From Streptomyces sp. NBC_00083 (lineage in GTDB: Bacteria; Actinomycetota; Actinomycetes; Streptomycetales; Streptomycetaceae): 64,000 nucleotides of DNA. Shown here in pieces: positions 17,484 to 26,688 of the stretch. Every line of letters begins with the position of its first letter. The stretch's first letter is position 1. Below the pieces are notes generated by a model, which worked only from the letters and a program-made list of their open reading frames with translations, did no database searches and was not told where the DNA came from. Where the stretch lies: positions 2,046,001-2,110,000 of the forward strand of contig NZ_JAPELY010000001.1 in assembly GCF_026343295.1 (NCBI RefSeq), written 5' to 3'. The translations under genes were made by a program, and so were the position numbers.

Positions 17484-19085
17484 ATGAACCGCAAGACTTT
17501 GGTGCTGCCGGCCGTAGTGGGCCTGCTCGCCCCCGTACTCGCCGCCTGCGGCGGATCGGCGAGCGGGGGAGACGGCGGCAAGACCATCGTCGTGGGAACC
17601 ACGGACCAGTTCGTGGCCACCAAGGACGCCCCCGCCCCCTTCGATCCGGCGCACGCGTACGAGACGGGCATCTGGAACGTGATGATGCAGACGACTCAGT
17701 CGCTGGTCCACGTTCCGCGCGGCGGCGGTCTGCCCGTCCCCGACGCGGCCTCCTCGTGCGGTTTCACCGACAAGGAGAACGAGAGCTACCGCTGCACCCT
17801 GCGCGACGGCCTGGAGTTCTCCGACGGCACCAAGGTGACCGCCGATGACGTGAAGTACTCCATCCAGCGCGTCATCGACATCAAGGACGACAACGGCCCC
17901 TCCGGTCTGCTCGACAACATCGACACGATGGAGACCAAGGGCGGCACCGAGATCGTCTTCCACCTGAAGACGCCCGACGCCACGTTCCCGTACAAGCTGG
18001 CGACGCCCGCGGCCGGCATCGTGCCGAAGGACAAGTACGAGCCGAAGAAGCTCCACGACGGCTTCGACATGGTCGGCTCCGGCCCGTACACGATGAAGGC
18101 CGACGTCAAGGGCGACCAGGCGGTGAAGTTCACCTTCACCAAGAACCCGAACTACAAGGGCGACGTGAAGTTCGCCAACGACAAGGTCGAGCTGCGCTCC
18201 TTCCCGTCCGCCGAGGCCATGGGCACGGCGCTCGACAAGGGCGACATCGACCTGATGGCGCGCGCCATGTCGCCCGGTCAGATCCAGCAGATGCAGGTCA
18301 GCCCGGACAAGGACGTCAACCTGGTCGAGATGCCCGGTCTTGAGATCCGCTACCTGGCCTTCAACACCGAGGACCCGGCGGTCAAGAACAAGGCCGTGCG
18401 CCAGGCGATGGCCCAGTCCATCGACCGCAGCTCCCTGGTGAGCAAGGTGTACGGGCAGTCCGCCGAGCCGCTGTACTCGCTGATCCCCACCTCGATCGCC
18501 GGGCACACCAACTCGTTCTTCAACAAGTACGGCGAGGCCAGCAAGGCCAAGGCGGCGCAGATCCTCAAGTCCGCCAACATACAGACGCCGGTCAAGCTGA
18601 CGCTCAACTACACCAAGGACCACTACGGTTCGATCACCGCGGACGAGTTCAAGAACCTCTCCGCGCAGCTGAACGCGACCGGTCTGTTCAACACCACCGT
18701 GCAGGGCACCGAGTGGTCGAAGTTCCGCCCGGCGCAGAAGAAGGGCGAGTACGCGGTCTACGGCCTCGGCTGGTTCCCCGACTTCCCGGACCCGGACAAC
18801 TTCATCGCACCGTTCTTCGGCAAGGACAACTTCCTCAACACGCCGTACGTCAGCAACGACATCCGCAACACGCTCATCCCCGAGTCGCGGGTGGCGGCCG
18901 ACCGCAACCAGGCGTCGAAGTCGTTCGAGCAGATCCAGGACATCGTCGCCAACGACGTCCCGGTCCTCCCGCTGTGGCAGGGCAAGCAGTACGTCGCCGC
19001 CCGCACGGACATCACCGGCACCGAATGGGCCATCGACTCCTCGTCCAACCTCCGGCTCTGGGAGCTGGGCCGGGGCAAGGCCTGA
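17484..19085 (+). CDS. ABC transporter substrate-binding lipoprotein, peptide/nickel (SBP_bac_5) family, copy 1
   Basis: This 533-residue solute receptor is tethered to the outer face of the membrane. A lipoprotein signal with lipobox LAAC lies at about 18-21, followed by a flexible Gly/Ser linker and a family-5 (oligopeptide, dipeptide or nickel) binding fold. Family marks include FSDGTKVTADDVKYS and the C-terminal PLWQGKQY. Two Cys in the mature part (SSCGFTD and YRCTL) are shared with the next gene and may form a disulphide. ATG at 17484 follows GGGAG by about ten bases. Its neighbour 78 bases on is a paralogue. No permease or ATPase gene lies in the window, so both must share a transporter encoded elsewhere. 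Substrate unknown. Confidence 0.88.
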   Translation: MNRKTLVLPAVVGLLAPVLAACGGSASGGDGGKTIVVGTTDQFVATKDAPAPFDPAHAYETGIWNVMMQTTQSLVHVPRGGGLPVPDAASSCGFTDKENESYRCTLRDGLEFSDGTKVTADDVKYSIQRVIDIKDDNGPSGLLDNIDTMETKGGTEIVFHLKTPDATFPYKLATPAAGIVPKDKYEPKKLHDGFDMVGSGPYTMKADVKGDQAVKFTFTKNPNYKGDVKFANDKVELRSFPSAEAMGTALDKGDIDLMARAMSPGQIQQMQVSPDKDVNLVEMPGLEIRYLAFNTEDPAVKNKAVRQAMAQSIDRSSLVSKVYGQSAEPLYSLIPTSIAGHTNSFFNKYGEASKAKAAQILKSANIQTPVKLTLNYTKDHYGSITADEFKNLSAQLNATGLFNTTVQGTEWSKFRPAQKKGEYAVYGLGWFPDFPDPDNFIAPFFGKDNFLNTPYVSNDIRNTLIPESRVAADRNQASKSFEQIQDIVANDVPVLPLWQGKQYVAARTDITGTEWAIDSSSNLRLWELGRGKA

Positions 19086-19162
19086 CGCACGACCCGGCCG
19101 CGTCCCCCCACGCGACGCGGCCGGCCACTCCCCCCGCACGCAGCACTGTGAGGCACGCGCAC

Positions 19163-20752
19163 GTGAAGATACGCAACCGATGGCTGACGGCCCCCCTCGC
19201 GGCGGGAGTGGCCGCCGGCGCCCTCTCGGGATGCGGCACGCAGGAGGGCGGGACCCCCGCCAGTGACGGCGGGTCGATCGTCATGGGGATGTCCGACGAC
19301 ATCCTGGCCACCGACCCGGCCTCCGGGTACGACCCCGGTTCGTGGCTGCTGTTCAACAACGTGTTCCAGTCGCTGCTCAGCTTCCCCAAGGGCAGCGCGA
19401 CGCCGCAGCCCGAGGCCGCGCAGGCGTGCAGCTTCGACAAGGGCGGCTCCACCGTCTACCGCTGCACCCTGCGCCCGGGGCTCACCTTCAGCAACGGCGA
19501 CAAGCTGACCTCCGAGGACGTCAAGTACTCCTTCGAGCGCATCCTGAAGATCAAGGACGACAACGGCCCCGCGCCGATGCTCGCCACGCTCGGCAAGGTC
19601 GACACCCCGGACGCGGCGACCGTGGTCTTCCACCTCAAGGTCCCGGACGCGACCTTCCCCAGCAAGATCGCCTCCGGTGCCGGCTCGATCGTCGACCACA
19701 AGGAGTACCCGGCCGACCGGCTCCGCACCGACGGCAAGGCGGTCGGCTCCGGCGTCTACAAGCTGGACTCCTTCGGTGAGAAGCAGGCCGTCTTCTCGGC
19801 CAACTCCTCCTACAAGGGCACCGTCGCGGCGAAGAACTCCGGCCTGACCCTGAAGCTCTTCCACGGCGACCAGAAGGCGCTGGCCGCCGCGTTCGACAAC
19901 GGCGACGTCGACGTCGCCTACCGAGGGCTCACCGCCAAGGACACCGCCGCGCTCCAGGCGTCGTCGACCTCGGGCAAGAAGGGCATCGACGTCGTCGAGG
20001 GCACCAGCGCCGAGGTGCAGGACCTGGTCTTCAACATGAAGGACCCGGTCGCGGGCAAGCTCGGCGTGCGCAAGGCGATCGCCTGCCTCGTCGACCGCGA
20101 GGCCCTGGTGCGCGACGTCTACTCGTCCACCGCGAGCCCGCTGTACTCGGTCGTCCCGAGCGGCATCACCGCCCACAACACCGCGTTCTTCGACACGTAC
20201 GGGGGCAGCCCCCAGCCCGACAGGGCGAAGGCGGCGCTGCACTCGGCGGGCATCAGCGGCAAGGTGAAGCTGACGCTGTGGTCGACGCCCAGCCGCTACG
20301 GACCCTCCACCGACGAGGAGTTGAGGACCATCGCGGCCCAGCTCAACGCGAGCGGGCTGTTCGACGCGGAGGTCAAGTCGGTCGAGTTCAAGCAGTACGA
20401 GAAGGACATCGAGGCCGGGAAGTACGGCGTCTACGTCAAGGGCTGGGTGCCCGACTATCCGGACCCGGACAACTTCACCCTGCCGTTCTTCGGCAAGGGC
20501 AACGTGCTGTCCAACAACTACACGAACAAGCAGATCACCGACGAGATCCTCCCGGAGACCGCGGCCACCGCGGACCGGGGCGCCACGGAGACCGACTTCG
20601 GCCGCCTCCAGGACATCGTGGCGGACGACGTCCCCGTCCTGCCCCTGTGGCAGGGCAAGCAGTACGCGGTGGCCCGCACGGGAATCACCGGCCTGGAATG
20701 GACCCTGGACCCGTCGACGGTCTTCCGCTTCTGGGAAATCAAAAAGGGCTGA
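19163..20752 (+). CDS. ABC transporter substrate-binding lipoprotein, SBP_bac_5 family, copy 2
   Basis: This 529-residue paralogue of the preceding gene has the same domain plan: lipobox LSGC (about residue 21-24), a short linker and a family-5 binding fold. Corresponding blocks such as DYPDPDNFTLPFFGKGN against DFPDPDNFIAPFFGKDN show a tandem duplication that has since diverged. The two-Cys pattern (QACSFD, YRCTL) is kept. GTG at 19163 is chosen because GAGG lies nine bases upstream; another GTG at 19148 lacks a site. The gap to copy 1 is 78 bases and has no terminator, so they are probably co-transcribed. It is followed by a repeat array and a convergent response-regulator gene. Confidence 0.87.
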   Translation: MKIRNRWLTAPLAAGVAAGALSGCGTQEGGTPASDGGSIVMGMSDDILATDPASGYDPGSWLLFNNVFQSLLSFPKGSATPQPEAAQACSFDKGGSTVYRCTLRPGLTFSNGDKLTSEDVKYSFERILKIKDDNGPAPMLATLGKVDTPDAATVVFHLKVPDATFPSKIASGAGSIVDHKEYPADRLRTDGKAVGSGVYKLDSFGEKQAVFSANSSYKGTVAAKNSGLTLKLFHGDQKALAAAFDNGDVDVAYRGLTAKDTAALQASSTSGKKGIDVVEGTSAEVQDLVFNMKDPVAGKLGVRKAIACLVDREALVRDVYSSTASPLYSVVPSGITAHNTAFFDTYGGSPQPDRAKAALHSAGISGKVKLTLWSTPSRYGPSTDEELRTIAAQLNASGLFDAEVKSVEFKQYEKDIEAGKYGVYVKGWVPDYPDPDNFTLPFFGKGNVLSNNYTNKQITDEILPETAATADRGATETDFGRLQDIVADDVPVLPLWQGKQYAVARTGITGLEWTLDPSTVFRFWEIKKG

Positions 20753-21296
20753 CCTGCCCCATCAGGGCCGCGAAGAACGACGCGAGCAACCACGCACGAC
20801 GGTCAGCCGAGGGCGGGGTCGGGGAGGCCCTCCCTCGTTCGTCCTCCCGGGCATGGGCTTGGTCAGGGGCGCGGGGAACGGCGCGAGCAACCATGCGCGA
20901 CGGTGAGGCGAGGGCGGGGTCTTGTCGGGGCCGCCGGGGGAGGCCCTCGTTCGCCCTCCTGGGCATGGGCTTGGTCAGGGGCGCGGGGAACGGCGCGAGC
21001 AACCATGCGCGACGGTGAGGCGAGGGCGGGGTCTTGTCGGGGCCGCCGGGGGAGGCCCTCGTTCGCCCTCCTGGGCATGGGCTTGGTCAGGGGCGCGGGG
21101 AACGGCGCGAGCAACCATGCGCGACGGTCAGCCGAGGGCGGGGTCTTGTCGGGGGCGCGGGGAACTGCGCGAGCAGCCCAGAACGACCGGCACGCACCAT
21201 GGCCCCCGATGCCCTCCATGCCCCCATCAGCCCCTCCGGCGCTTGAGGAGCGGGGCCCGGGGGCGGAGCCCCGGTGGTCAAGGGAGCCACCCAGCC
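20753..21296. repeat. Tandem-repeat array 1 (112-bp unit) at a convergent junction
   Basis: Units begin at 20851, 20963 and 21075, exactly 112 bases apart. The first two are identical as read, the third matches for about 55 bases and then diverges, and a decayed copy precedes them (about 20764-20850). Each unit contains GGGGCGCGGGGAAC, GAGCAACCATGCGCGACGG and GGGCATGGGCTTGGTC segments. A fourth core copy (21152) and two other modules follow, GGCGCTTGAGGAG (about 21239) and a GGGGC...GCCCC dyad. No credible gene lies here. The same core words recur in the array at 56440-57165. Confidence 0.9.
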
Positions 21297-21968
21297 CTAC
21301 TGAGCACCCGGCCGCACCAGCCCACTCTCATACGCATAGACCGCCGCCTGCACCCGATCCCGCAGCCCCAACTTCGTCAGCACATGCCCCACATGCGTCT
21401 TGACGGTCGTCTCGCTCACGAACAGGTCCGCCGCGATCTCCGCGTTGGAAAGCCCCCGCGCCACCAGCTTCAGCACCTCGACCTCACGGTCGGTCAGCGT
21501 GTGCAGCGTGTCCGGCACCGGGTCCTCGCCCGACGGCAGGTGATCGGCGTACTTGTCGAGCAGCCGCCGCGTGATCGACGGCGCCAGCATCGCCTCGCCG
21601 GCCGCGACCACCCGGATCGCCTGCACCAGCTCCGTGGCGGGCGCGTCCTTCAGGAGGAAGCCGCTGGCCCCCGCCTTGAGCGCCTCCACCACGTACTCGT
21701 CGAGATCGAACGTGGTCAGGACGAGCACCTTCGCCGGCCCGTCCTTGCCGGGCCCGCTGATCTGCCGGGTGGCCTCCACCCCGTCCATCCGCGGCATCCG
21801 GATGTCCATGAGGACCACATCGGGCTGGAGCGCCCGCACCTGATCGAGGGCCTGCAGACCGTCACCGGCCTCGCCGACCACCGCGATGTCCTGCTCGGCC
21901 TCCAGGATCATGCGGAAGCCGGTGCGCAGCAGCGGCTGGTCGTCGACCAGTAGGACGCGGATCGCCAC
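21297..21968 (-). CDS. NarL/LuxR-family response regulator (orphan)
   Basis: This 223-residue two-component DNA-binding regulator has an N-terminal receiver domain (about 1-125) with the acidic pair DD at 9-10, the phospho-acceptor Asp in VVLMDIRMPRMDG (near 54) and the conserved Lys in LLKDAP. A LuxR-type helix-turn-helix follows (about 150-215: LTDREVEVLKLVARGLSNAEIA cut to its typical form), which binds DNA as a dimer. All receiver residues needed for phosphorylation are present. No histidine kinase is adjacent on either side; the next gene upstream is a nuclease. The partner must lie elsewhere, or the kinase gene was lost. It converges with the binding-protein genes across the repeat array. 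Confidence 0.9.
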   Translation of the reverse strand: MAIRVLLVDDQPLLRTGFRMILEAEQDIAVVGEAGDGLQALDQVRALQPDVVLMDIRMPRMDGVEATRQISGPGKDGPAKVLVLTTFDLDEYVVEALKAGASGFLLKDAPATELVQAIRVVAAGEAMLAPSITRRLLDKYADHLPSGEDPVPDTLHTLTDREVEVLKLVARGLSNAEIAADLFVSETTVKTHVGHVLTKLGLRDRVQAAVYAYESGLVRPGAQ

Positions 21969-21990
21969 GGGTACTCCTCATCAGATTGCT

Positions 21991-22030
21991 GGACCCGGCC
22001 CATTCTGCCCTGCTCACCCCGGGCCGGTCC
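21991..22030 (-). terminator. Possible hairpin after the RecB-like gene
   Basis: GGACCCGGCCC (21991-22001) can pair with GGGCCGGTCC (22021-22030) with one bulge and a 19-base loop. It sits between the nuclease stop and the response-regulator start, with no T-run. Confidence 0.35.
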
Positions 22031-22107
22031 GTCCGGGCACGGTGCCGGCGGCGCATGCCCCGGGGCACCCGGGGAAGCGGACCGGCGACGCCCGGAAGCG
22101 GCTGGAC

Positions 22108-22965
<858 letters not shown>

Positions 22966-23091
22966 GACTCAGACCCTACGACCCGCCACTGACAGCGAGC
23001 GGAATACCATCGACGACAGGTGCCCTCACCCTGCATGATCGTGGTATCGCACCATGCGGCGAACACGCGGCGGACGAAGAGAGTCCGGCCG

Positions 23092-23105
23092 GTGCCCCGG
23101 GGCAC
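23092..23105. promoter_or_regulatory. Perfect 14-bp palindrome in a divergent promoter region
   Basis: GTGCCCCGGGGCAC lies between the divergent RecB-like gene (start 22965) and the M50 protease gene (start 23143). It is operator-like, but no regulator can be assigned. Confidence 0.35.
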
Positions 23106-23142
23106 ATTCCCAGGGCAGACATCGTACCGACGAAGGGAACCC

Positions 23143-24399
23143 GTGGAAGACAGCGGCGAAAGCGGCAAGCGCGGACGGCCGCGGTCCGGCGCGGAGGACG
23201 GCAAACCCGGCACGGGCTCCAACAAGGGCAAGCAGCCGCGCCCCGGCCCCGGCGGCGGTCTCCTGATGGGCCGTCCCTTCGGCGTGCCCGTCTATGTCGC
23301 CCCCAGCTGGTTCCTGGTCGCCGCCCTCATCACCTGGGTCTTCGGCGGCCAGCTCGACCGCGTCCTGCCCGAACTGGGCGCGGCCCGCTACCTCGTCTCC
23401 CTCTTCTTCGCCGTGGCGTTCTACGCGTCGGTCCTGGTCCACGAGCTCGCCCACACCGTCGCCGCGCTCCGCTTCAGGCTGCCGGTGCGCCGCATCCAGC
23501 TCCAGTTCTTCGGCGGCGTCTCCGAGATCGAGAAGGAGACCGAGACACCCGGCCGCGAATTCGTCCTCGCCTTCGTCGGCCCGCTGCTCTCGCTCGTCCT
23601 GTCCGGCCTCTTCTACCTCGGCATGAAGGCCGTCGAACCCGGCACCGTCCCCGGCGTGCTCCTCGCCGGACTGATGGTCTCCAACCTCATCGTCGCCGGC
23701 TTCAACCTCCTGCCCGGTCTGCCCCTCGACGGCGGCCGGATGCTCCGCGCCGTCGTCTGGAAGATCACCGGCAGGCCCATGAGCGGCACCGTCGCCGCCG
23801 CCTGGGTCGGCCGCGCCCTCGCCGTCACCGTCCTCATCGGCCTGCCGCTGCTCACCCAGACCGGAGCGCTCGGCAATTCGCCCGACCAGGTCAGCGGCAT
23901 GGACACCGTCACCGACGCGCTGCTCGCCGCCATCCTCGCCGCGATCATCTGGACCGGCGCCGGCAACAGCCTGCGCATGGCCCGGCTGCGCGAACACCTG
24001 CCGGAGCTGCGCGCCCGCACCCTGACCCGCCGCGCGGTCCCCGTCGAATCCACCACGCCGCTCTCCGAGGCGCTGCGCCGCGCCAACGAATCGGGCGCCC
24101 GCGCCCTGGTCGTCGTCGACGGACACGGCGACCCCACCGGCCTGGTCCGCGAGGCCGCCATCGTCGGCGTGCCCGAGCACCGCCGCCCCTGGGTCGCCGT
24201 CAGCGGCCTCGCCCAGGAGCTCACCGACGGCATGCGCGTCCCCGCCGAGCTCGCGGGGGAGCCGCTGCTCGACCTGCTCCGGGCCACGCCCGCCACCGAG
24301 TACCTCGTGATCGAGGAGACCGGCGAGATCTACGGAGTGCTCTCCGCGGCCGACGTCGAGAAGGCCTTCGTGGCCGCCATGGCGCGGCCCGGCTCCTGA
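23143..24399 (+). CDS. Site-2 protease family (M50) metalloprotease with CBS domains
   Basis: This 418-residue integral membrane zinc protease belongs to the Rip3-like group that cleaves substrates inside the membrane. A charged, disordered cytosolic head (about 1-40) leads into several transmembrane helices. The zinc motif HELAH lies in SVLVHELAHTVAALRF (near 107), and the second zinc ligand is in LPLDGGRMLRA (near 200). A pair of CBS modules (about 300-418, PTGLVREAAIVG and GEIYGVLSAADVEKA) follows the membrane core, perhaps sensing adenylates. GTG at 23143 follows AAGGGA; a longer open frame back to 23020 has no ribosome site. It precedes trmI by 58 bases on the same strand. Substrate unknown. 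Confidence 0.88.
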   Translation: MEDSGESGKRGRPRSGAEDGKPGTGSNKGKQPRPGPGGGLLMGRPFGVPVYVAPSWFLVAALITWVFGGQLDRVLPELGAARYLVSLFFAVAFYASVLVHELAHTVAALRFRLPVRRIQLQFFGGVSEIEKETETPGREFVLAFVGPLLSLVLSGLFYLGMKAVEPGTVPGVLLAGLMVSNLIVAGFNLLPGLPLDGGRMLRAVVWKITGRPMSGTVAAAWVGRALAVTVLIGLPLLTQTGALGNSPDQVSGMDTVTDALLAAILAAIIWTGAGNSLRMARLREHLPELRARTLTRRAVPVESTTPLSEALRRANESGARALVVVDGHGDPTGLVREAAIVGVPEHRRPWVAVSGLAQELTDGMRVPAELAGEPLLDLLRATPATEYLVIEETGEIYGVLSAADVEKAFVAAMARPGS

Positions 24400-24457
24400 C
24401 CCCCGGGCCGCCGCGGACGTGGCGTTCGAGACCTGGAACGGCCGGTACTCTGGTCGT

Positions 24458-25345
24458 ATGTCCGAACCGACCGGTGCCGCCCGCCGTCGCGGGCCCTTCA
24501 AGGTCGGGGACCAGGTCCAGCTCACCGACCCCAAGGGACGCCACTACACGTTCACGCTCGAAGCCGGGAAGAATTTCCACACCCACAAGGGTTCCTTCCC
24601 GCACGACGAGCTGATCGGTGCTCCCGAGGGCAGTGTTGTCCGTACCACGGGAAACGTCGCCTACCTCGCGCTGCGCCCCCTGCTCCCCGACTTCGTCCTG
24701 TCCATGCCCCGCGGTGCCGCCGTGGTCTACCCCAAGGACGCGGGGCAGATCCTGGCCTTCGCCGACATCTTCGCCGGCGCCCGCGTCGTCGAGGCCGGGG
24801 TCGGCTCCGGCTCCCTCAGCGCCTTCCTGCTGCGCGCCATCGGCGACCACGGCATGCTGCACTCCTACGAGCGCCGCGAGGACTTCGCCGAGATCGCCAC
24901 GCAGAACGTGGAGCGCTACTTCGGCGGCCCGCACCCCGCCTGGCAGCTCACCGTGGGCGACCTCCAGGACAACCTGTCGGACACCGACGTCGACCGTGTG
25001 ATCCTCGACATGCTCGCCCCCTGGGAGTGCCTGGACGCCGTCTCCAAGGCGCTCGTGCCCGGCGGCATCCTGTGCTGCTACGTGGCGACCACCACCCAGC
25101 TGTCGCGCACCGTCGAGTCCATCCGCGAGATCGGCTGCTTCGCCGAGCCCCAGCCGTGGGAATCGATGATCCGCAACTGGCACGTCGAGGGCCTGGCCGT
25201 CCGCCCGGACCACCGGATGATCGGCCACACCGGCTTCCTCGTCACCGCCCGCCGCCTCGCGGACGGTGTGGAGCCGCCCATGCGCCGCCGCCGCCCCGCC
25301 AAGGGCGCCTACGGCGACGACTACGAGGGCCCCAACAAGGACTGA
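24458..25345 (+). CDS. trmI: tRNA (adenine-58-N1)-methyltransferase TrmI
   Basis: TrmI methylates adenine-58 of the T-loop of tRNA with S-adenosylmethionine. The 295-residue protein has the small N-terminal beta domain (about 15-80) and a Rossmann methyltransferase domain with motif I VVEAGVGSGSLS (about 108-119), then YERREDFAEIA and the motif IV region VDRVILDMLAPWE. This is the form known from Mycobacterium Rv2118c. A TACTCT hexamer at 24446-24451 lies seven bases before the ATG and there is no Shine-Dalgarno site, so translation is probably leaderless. A 21-bp hairpin follows the stop. In actinobacteria this gene commonly stands just upstream of the proteasomal ATPase gene. Confidence 0.93.
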   Translation: MSEPTGAARRRGPFKVGDQVQLTDPKGRHYTFTLEAGKNFHTHKGSFPHDELIGAPEGSVVRTTGNVAYLALRPLLPDFVLSMPRGAAVVYPKDAGQILAFADIFAGARVVEAGVGSGSLSAFLLRAIGDHGMLHSYERREDFAEIATQNVERYFGGPHPAWQLTVGDLQDNLSDTDVDRVILDMLAPWECLDAVSKALVPGGILCCYVATTTQLSRTVESIREIGCFAEPQPWESMIRNWHVEGLAVRPDHRMIGHTGFLVTARRLADGVEPPMRRRRPAKGAYGDDYEGPNKD

Positions 25346-25379
25346 CCCAGTTCTGAGGCTGGGCCTCGTACAACGAACC

Positions 25380-25429
25380 GGCGCCGCCGCCGAGTTCCCG
25401 GACCGACACGGGAACTCGGCGGCGGCGCC
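25380..25429. terminator. Long perfect hairpin after trmI
   Basis: A 21-bp perfect stem (arms 25380-25400 and 25409-25429, loop of 8) is followed by TTCGCG, without a true T-run. It is the strongest hairpin I saw in the window. Confidence 0.9.
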
Positions 25430-25533
25430 TTCGCGTTGAGCCTGTAGCCCTGGTATTCCGCCCACATGTGACGTGTGGCACGATGCTGGCCACCCCCCAC
25501 CGCCCGCACCGCCCTCCACAGGAGACCTCCCGC

Positions 25534-26118
25534 GTGCAGAATGCCGCCGTCCCTGAGCTCGCGCACACCCACGCCCGCCCCGTGCACTGGGTCGCCACCG
25601 CCACCGCGATGGCCGCCGTGGTCGCCCTCGCCGGGTTTCTGACGCCGGATCCGGCCAAGGCGTCCCAGACGTCCGGCGGGCACGGCGCCCCGCTCACCAC
25701 CGTGGCCGCCCCCGCCCCCGACCCCGCGAGCGTCACCTTCCCGCTCGACTGCGGGAACCTCGGCACCGTGGTGGAGAAGAAGGCCTCGGGCGACCTCGAC
25801 GGCGACGGCGTCCCGGAAACCGTCGCGATCGTGCACTGCAACGCCGGCGGCGGCACCCCGCCCAGCGGGGTCTACGTCCTGACCCGGCCGGCTGTGAAGG
25901 GAGCCCCGCCGCGCGTGGTGGCGACCCTGGTGAACCCCGAGGACAGGCAGAGCGTCACCGACTTCGCGGTGCGTGACGGCGCGGTCGCGGCGACGCTGCT
26001 CGGCTACTCGTCGGACGACGTGCCGCGCTACGCGCCGGACGTGCGCCAAGAGGTCAAATGGCGCTGGCGAGCGGGGAAGTTCGTCCGCTCCACCGGCGCC
26101 GAGGCCATCGGCGCCTGA
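25534..26118 (+). CDS. Small secreted protein of unknown function
   Basis: I do not recognise a named family. The 194-residue product starts at GTG 25534 with AGGAG upstream. Residues 1-43 look like a long Sec signal peptide or a single anchor (VATATAMAAVVALAGFL, then Ala-rich AKA). The mature part has two Cys (LDCGNL and VHCNAGG) that could form a disulphide. An acidic GDLDGDGVPETVAIV segment resembles FG-GAP/EF-hand-like calcium loops. The C-terminal third is basic and Trp-containing (KWRWRAGKFV). It lies between trmI and a ferredoxin gene, converges with the latter and has its own terminator. Secretion is well supported; a calcium-binding role is only suggested. Confidence 0.75.
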   Translation: MQNAAVPELAHTHARPVHWVATATAMAAVVALAGFLTPDPAKASQTSGGHGAPLTTVAAPAPDPASVTFPLDCGNLGTVVEKKASGDLDGDGVPETVAIVHCNAGGGTPPSGVYVLTRPAVKGAPPRVVATLVNPEDRQSVTDFAVRDGAVAATLLGYSSDDVPRYAPDVRQEVKWRWRAGKFVRSTGAEAIGA

Positions 26119-26120
26119 AC

Positions 26121-26151
26121 CCGGGCGGGCCCGGAAGCCCGGCCCGCCCGG
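26121..26151. terminator. Bidirectional hairpin between convergent genes
   Basis: An 11-bp stem (arms 26121-26131 and 26141-26151, loop of 9) lies between the secreted-protein gene and the ferredoxin gene. Confidence 0.75.
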
Positions 26152-26169
26152 CGTCCGCGCGCCCCGCGC

Positions 26170-26448
26170 CTACTCGGCGTCGGGCCCGTACACCTCGACG
26201 CTGTCCGAAACCCGGCGCACGTGGATGCAGTCGCCGGGGCACTCCTTCGCGGAGTCCACGACGTCCTGGAGCAGCGGCAGCGGCACCGGCGTCGTGGCCT
26301 TCGGCGTCTGCAGCAACTCGTCGTCGGAGCTCTTCACATACGCAAGCCCGTCGATGTCCAGCTCGAAGACCTCGGGGGCGTACTGGACACAGATGCCGTC
26401 GCCGGTGCACAGGTCCTGGTCGATCCAGACTTCGAGAGCCTCGTTCAT
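26170..26448 (-). CDS. Single-cluster ferredoxin next to arc
   Basis: This 92-residue acidic electron carrier begins with MNEALEVWIDQDLCTGDGIC. The cluster ligands are Cys in CTGDGIC (C-x2-D-x2-C, near 14 and 20) and the Cys of the CPGDC box near 73. This three-Cys pattern with Asp in the central place is that of actinobacterial 3Fe-4S or mixed-ligand ferredoxins, many of which serve cytochromes P450. An extra Cys in GDC is unusual. ATG at 26448 follows GGCAGG; the longer frame to 26628 runs across the arc promoter. No P450 or reductase gene is near. It is divergent from arc, and this pairing is conserved in Streptomyces as far as I recall. Confidence 0.85.
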   Translation of the reverse strand: MNEALEVWIDQDLCTGDGICVQYAPEVFELDIDGLAYVKSSDDELLQTPKATTPVPLPLLQDVVDSAKECPGDCIHVRRVSDSVEVYGPDAE

Positions 26449-26644
26449 GTGCCTGCCGTTCCTGCGCGAATGAATCAATCGATGCCAGCCCTGACGGGTG
26501 TTGACTCCATCGACGATAACAACCGCCGGCTTTCCGATGTTGATGGGTGGGTATTCCCCTGACGTGAGGGAGAGCGCAAGGGTGAAGATCAGACACACCT
26601 CAGAGTCTTTGTGATCTAGGGGTTTCAATCACCACCAGCCCAGG

Positions 26645-26650
26645 TAGGGT
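26645..26650 (+). promoter_or_regulatory. Probable -10 box of the arc promoter
   Basis: TAGGGT at 26645-26650 fits the Streptomyces TANNNT form, 38 bases before the arc GTG. No strong -35 is apparent. Confidence 0.35.
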
Positions 26651-26688
26651 CAGGAAGCGTCCAGCTCCCCTTGGAGGAGGTGAGGACC

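Noticed and set aside
20278..21403. Small frames in array 1 with repeated residues such as SWAWSGARGTARA
   Set aside because: They are translations of the 112-bp repeat; no ribosome site and no domain.
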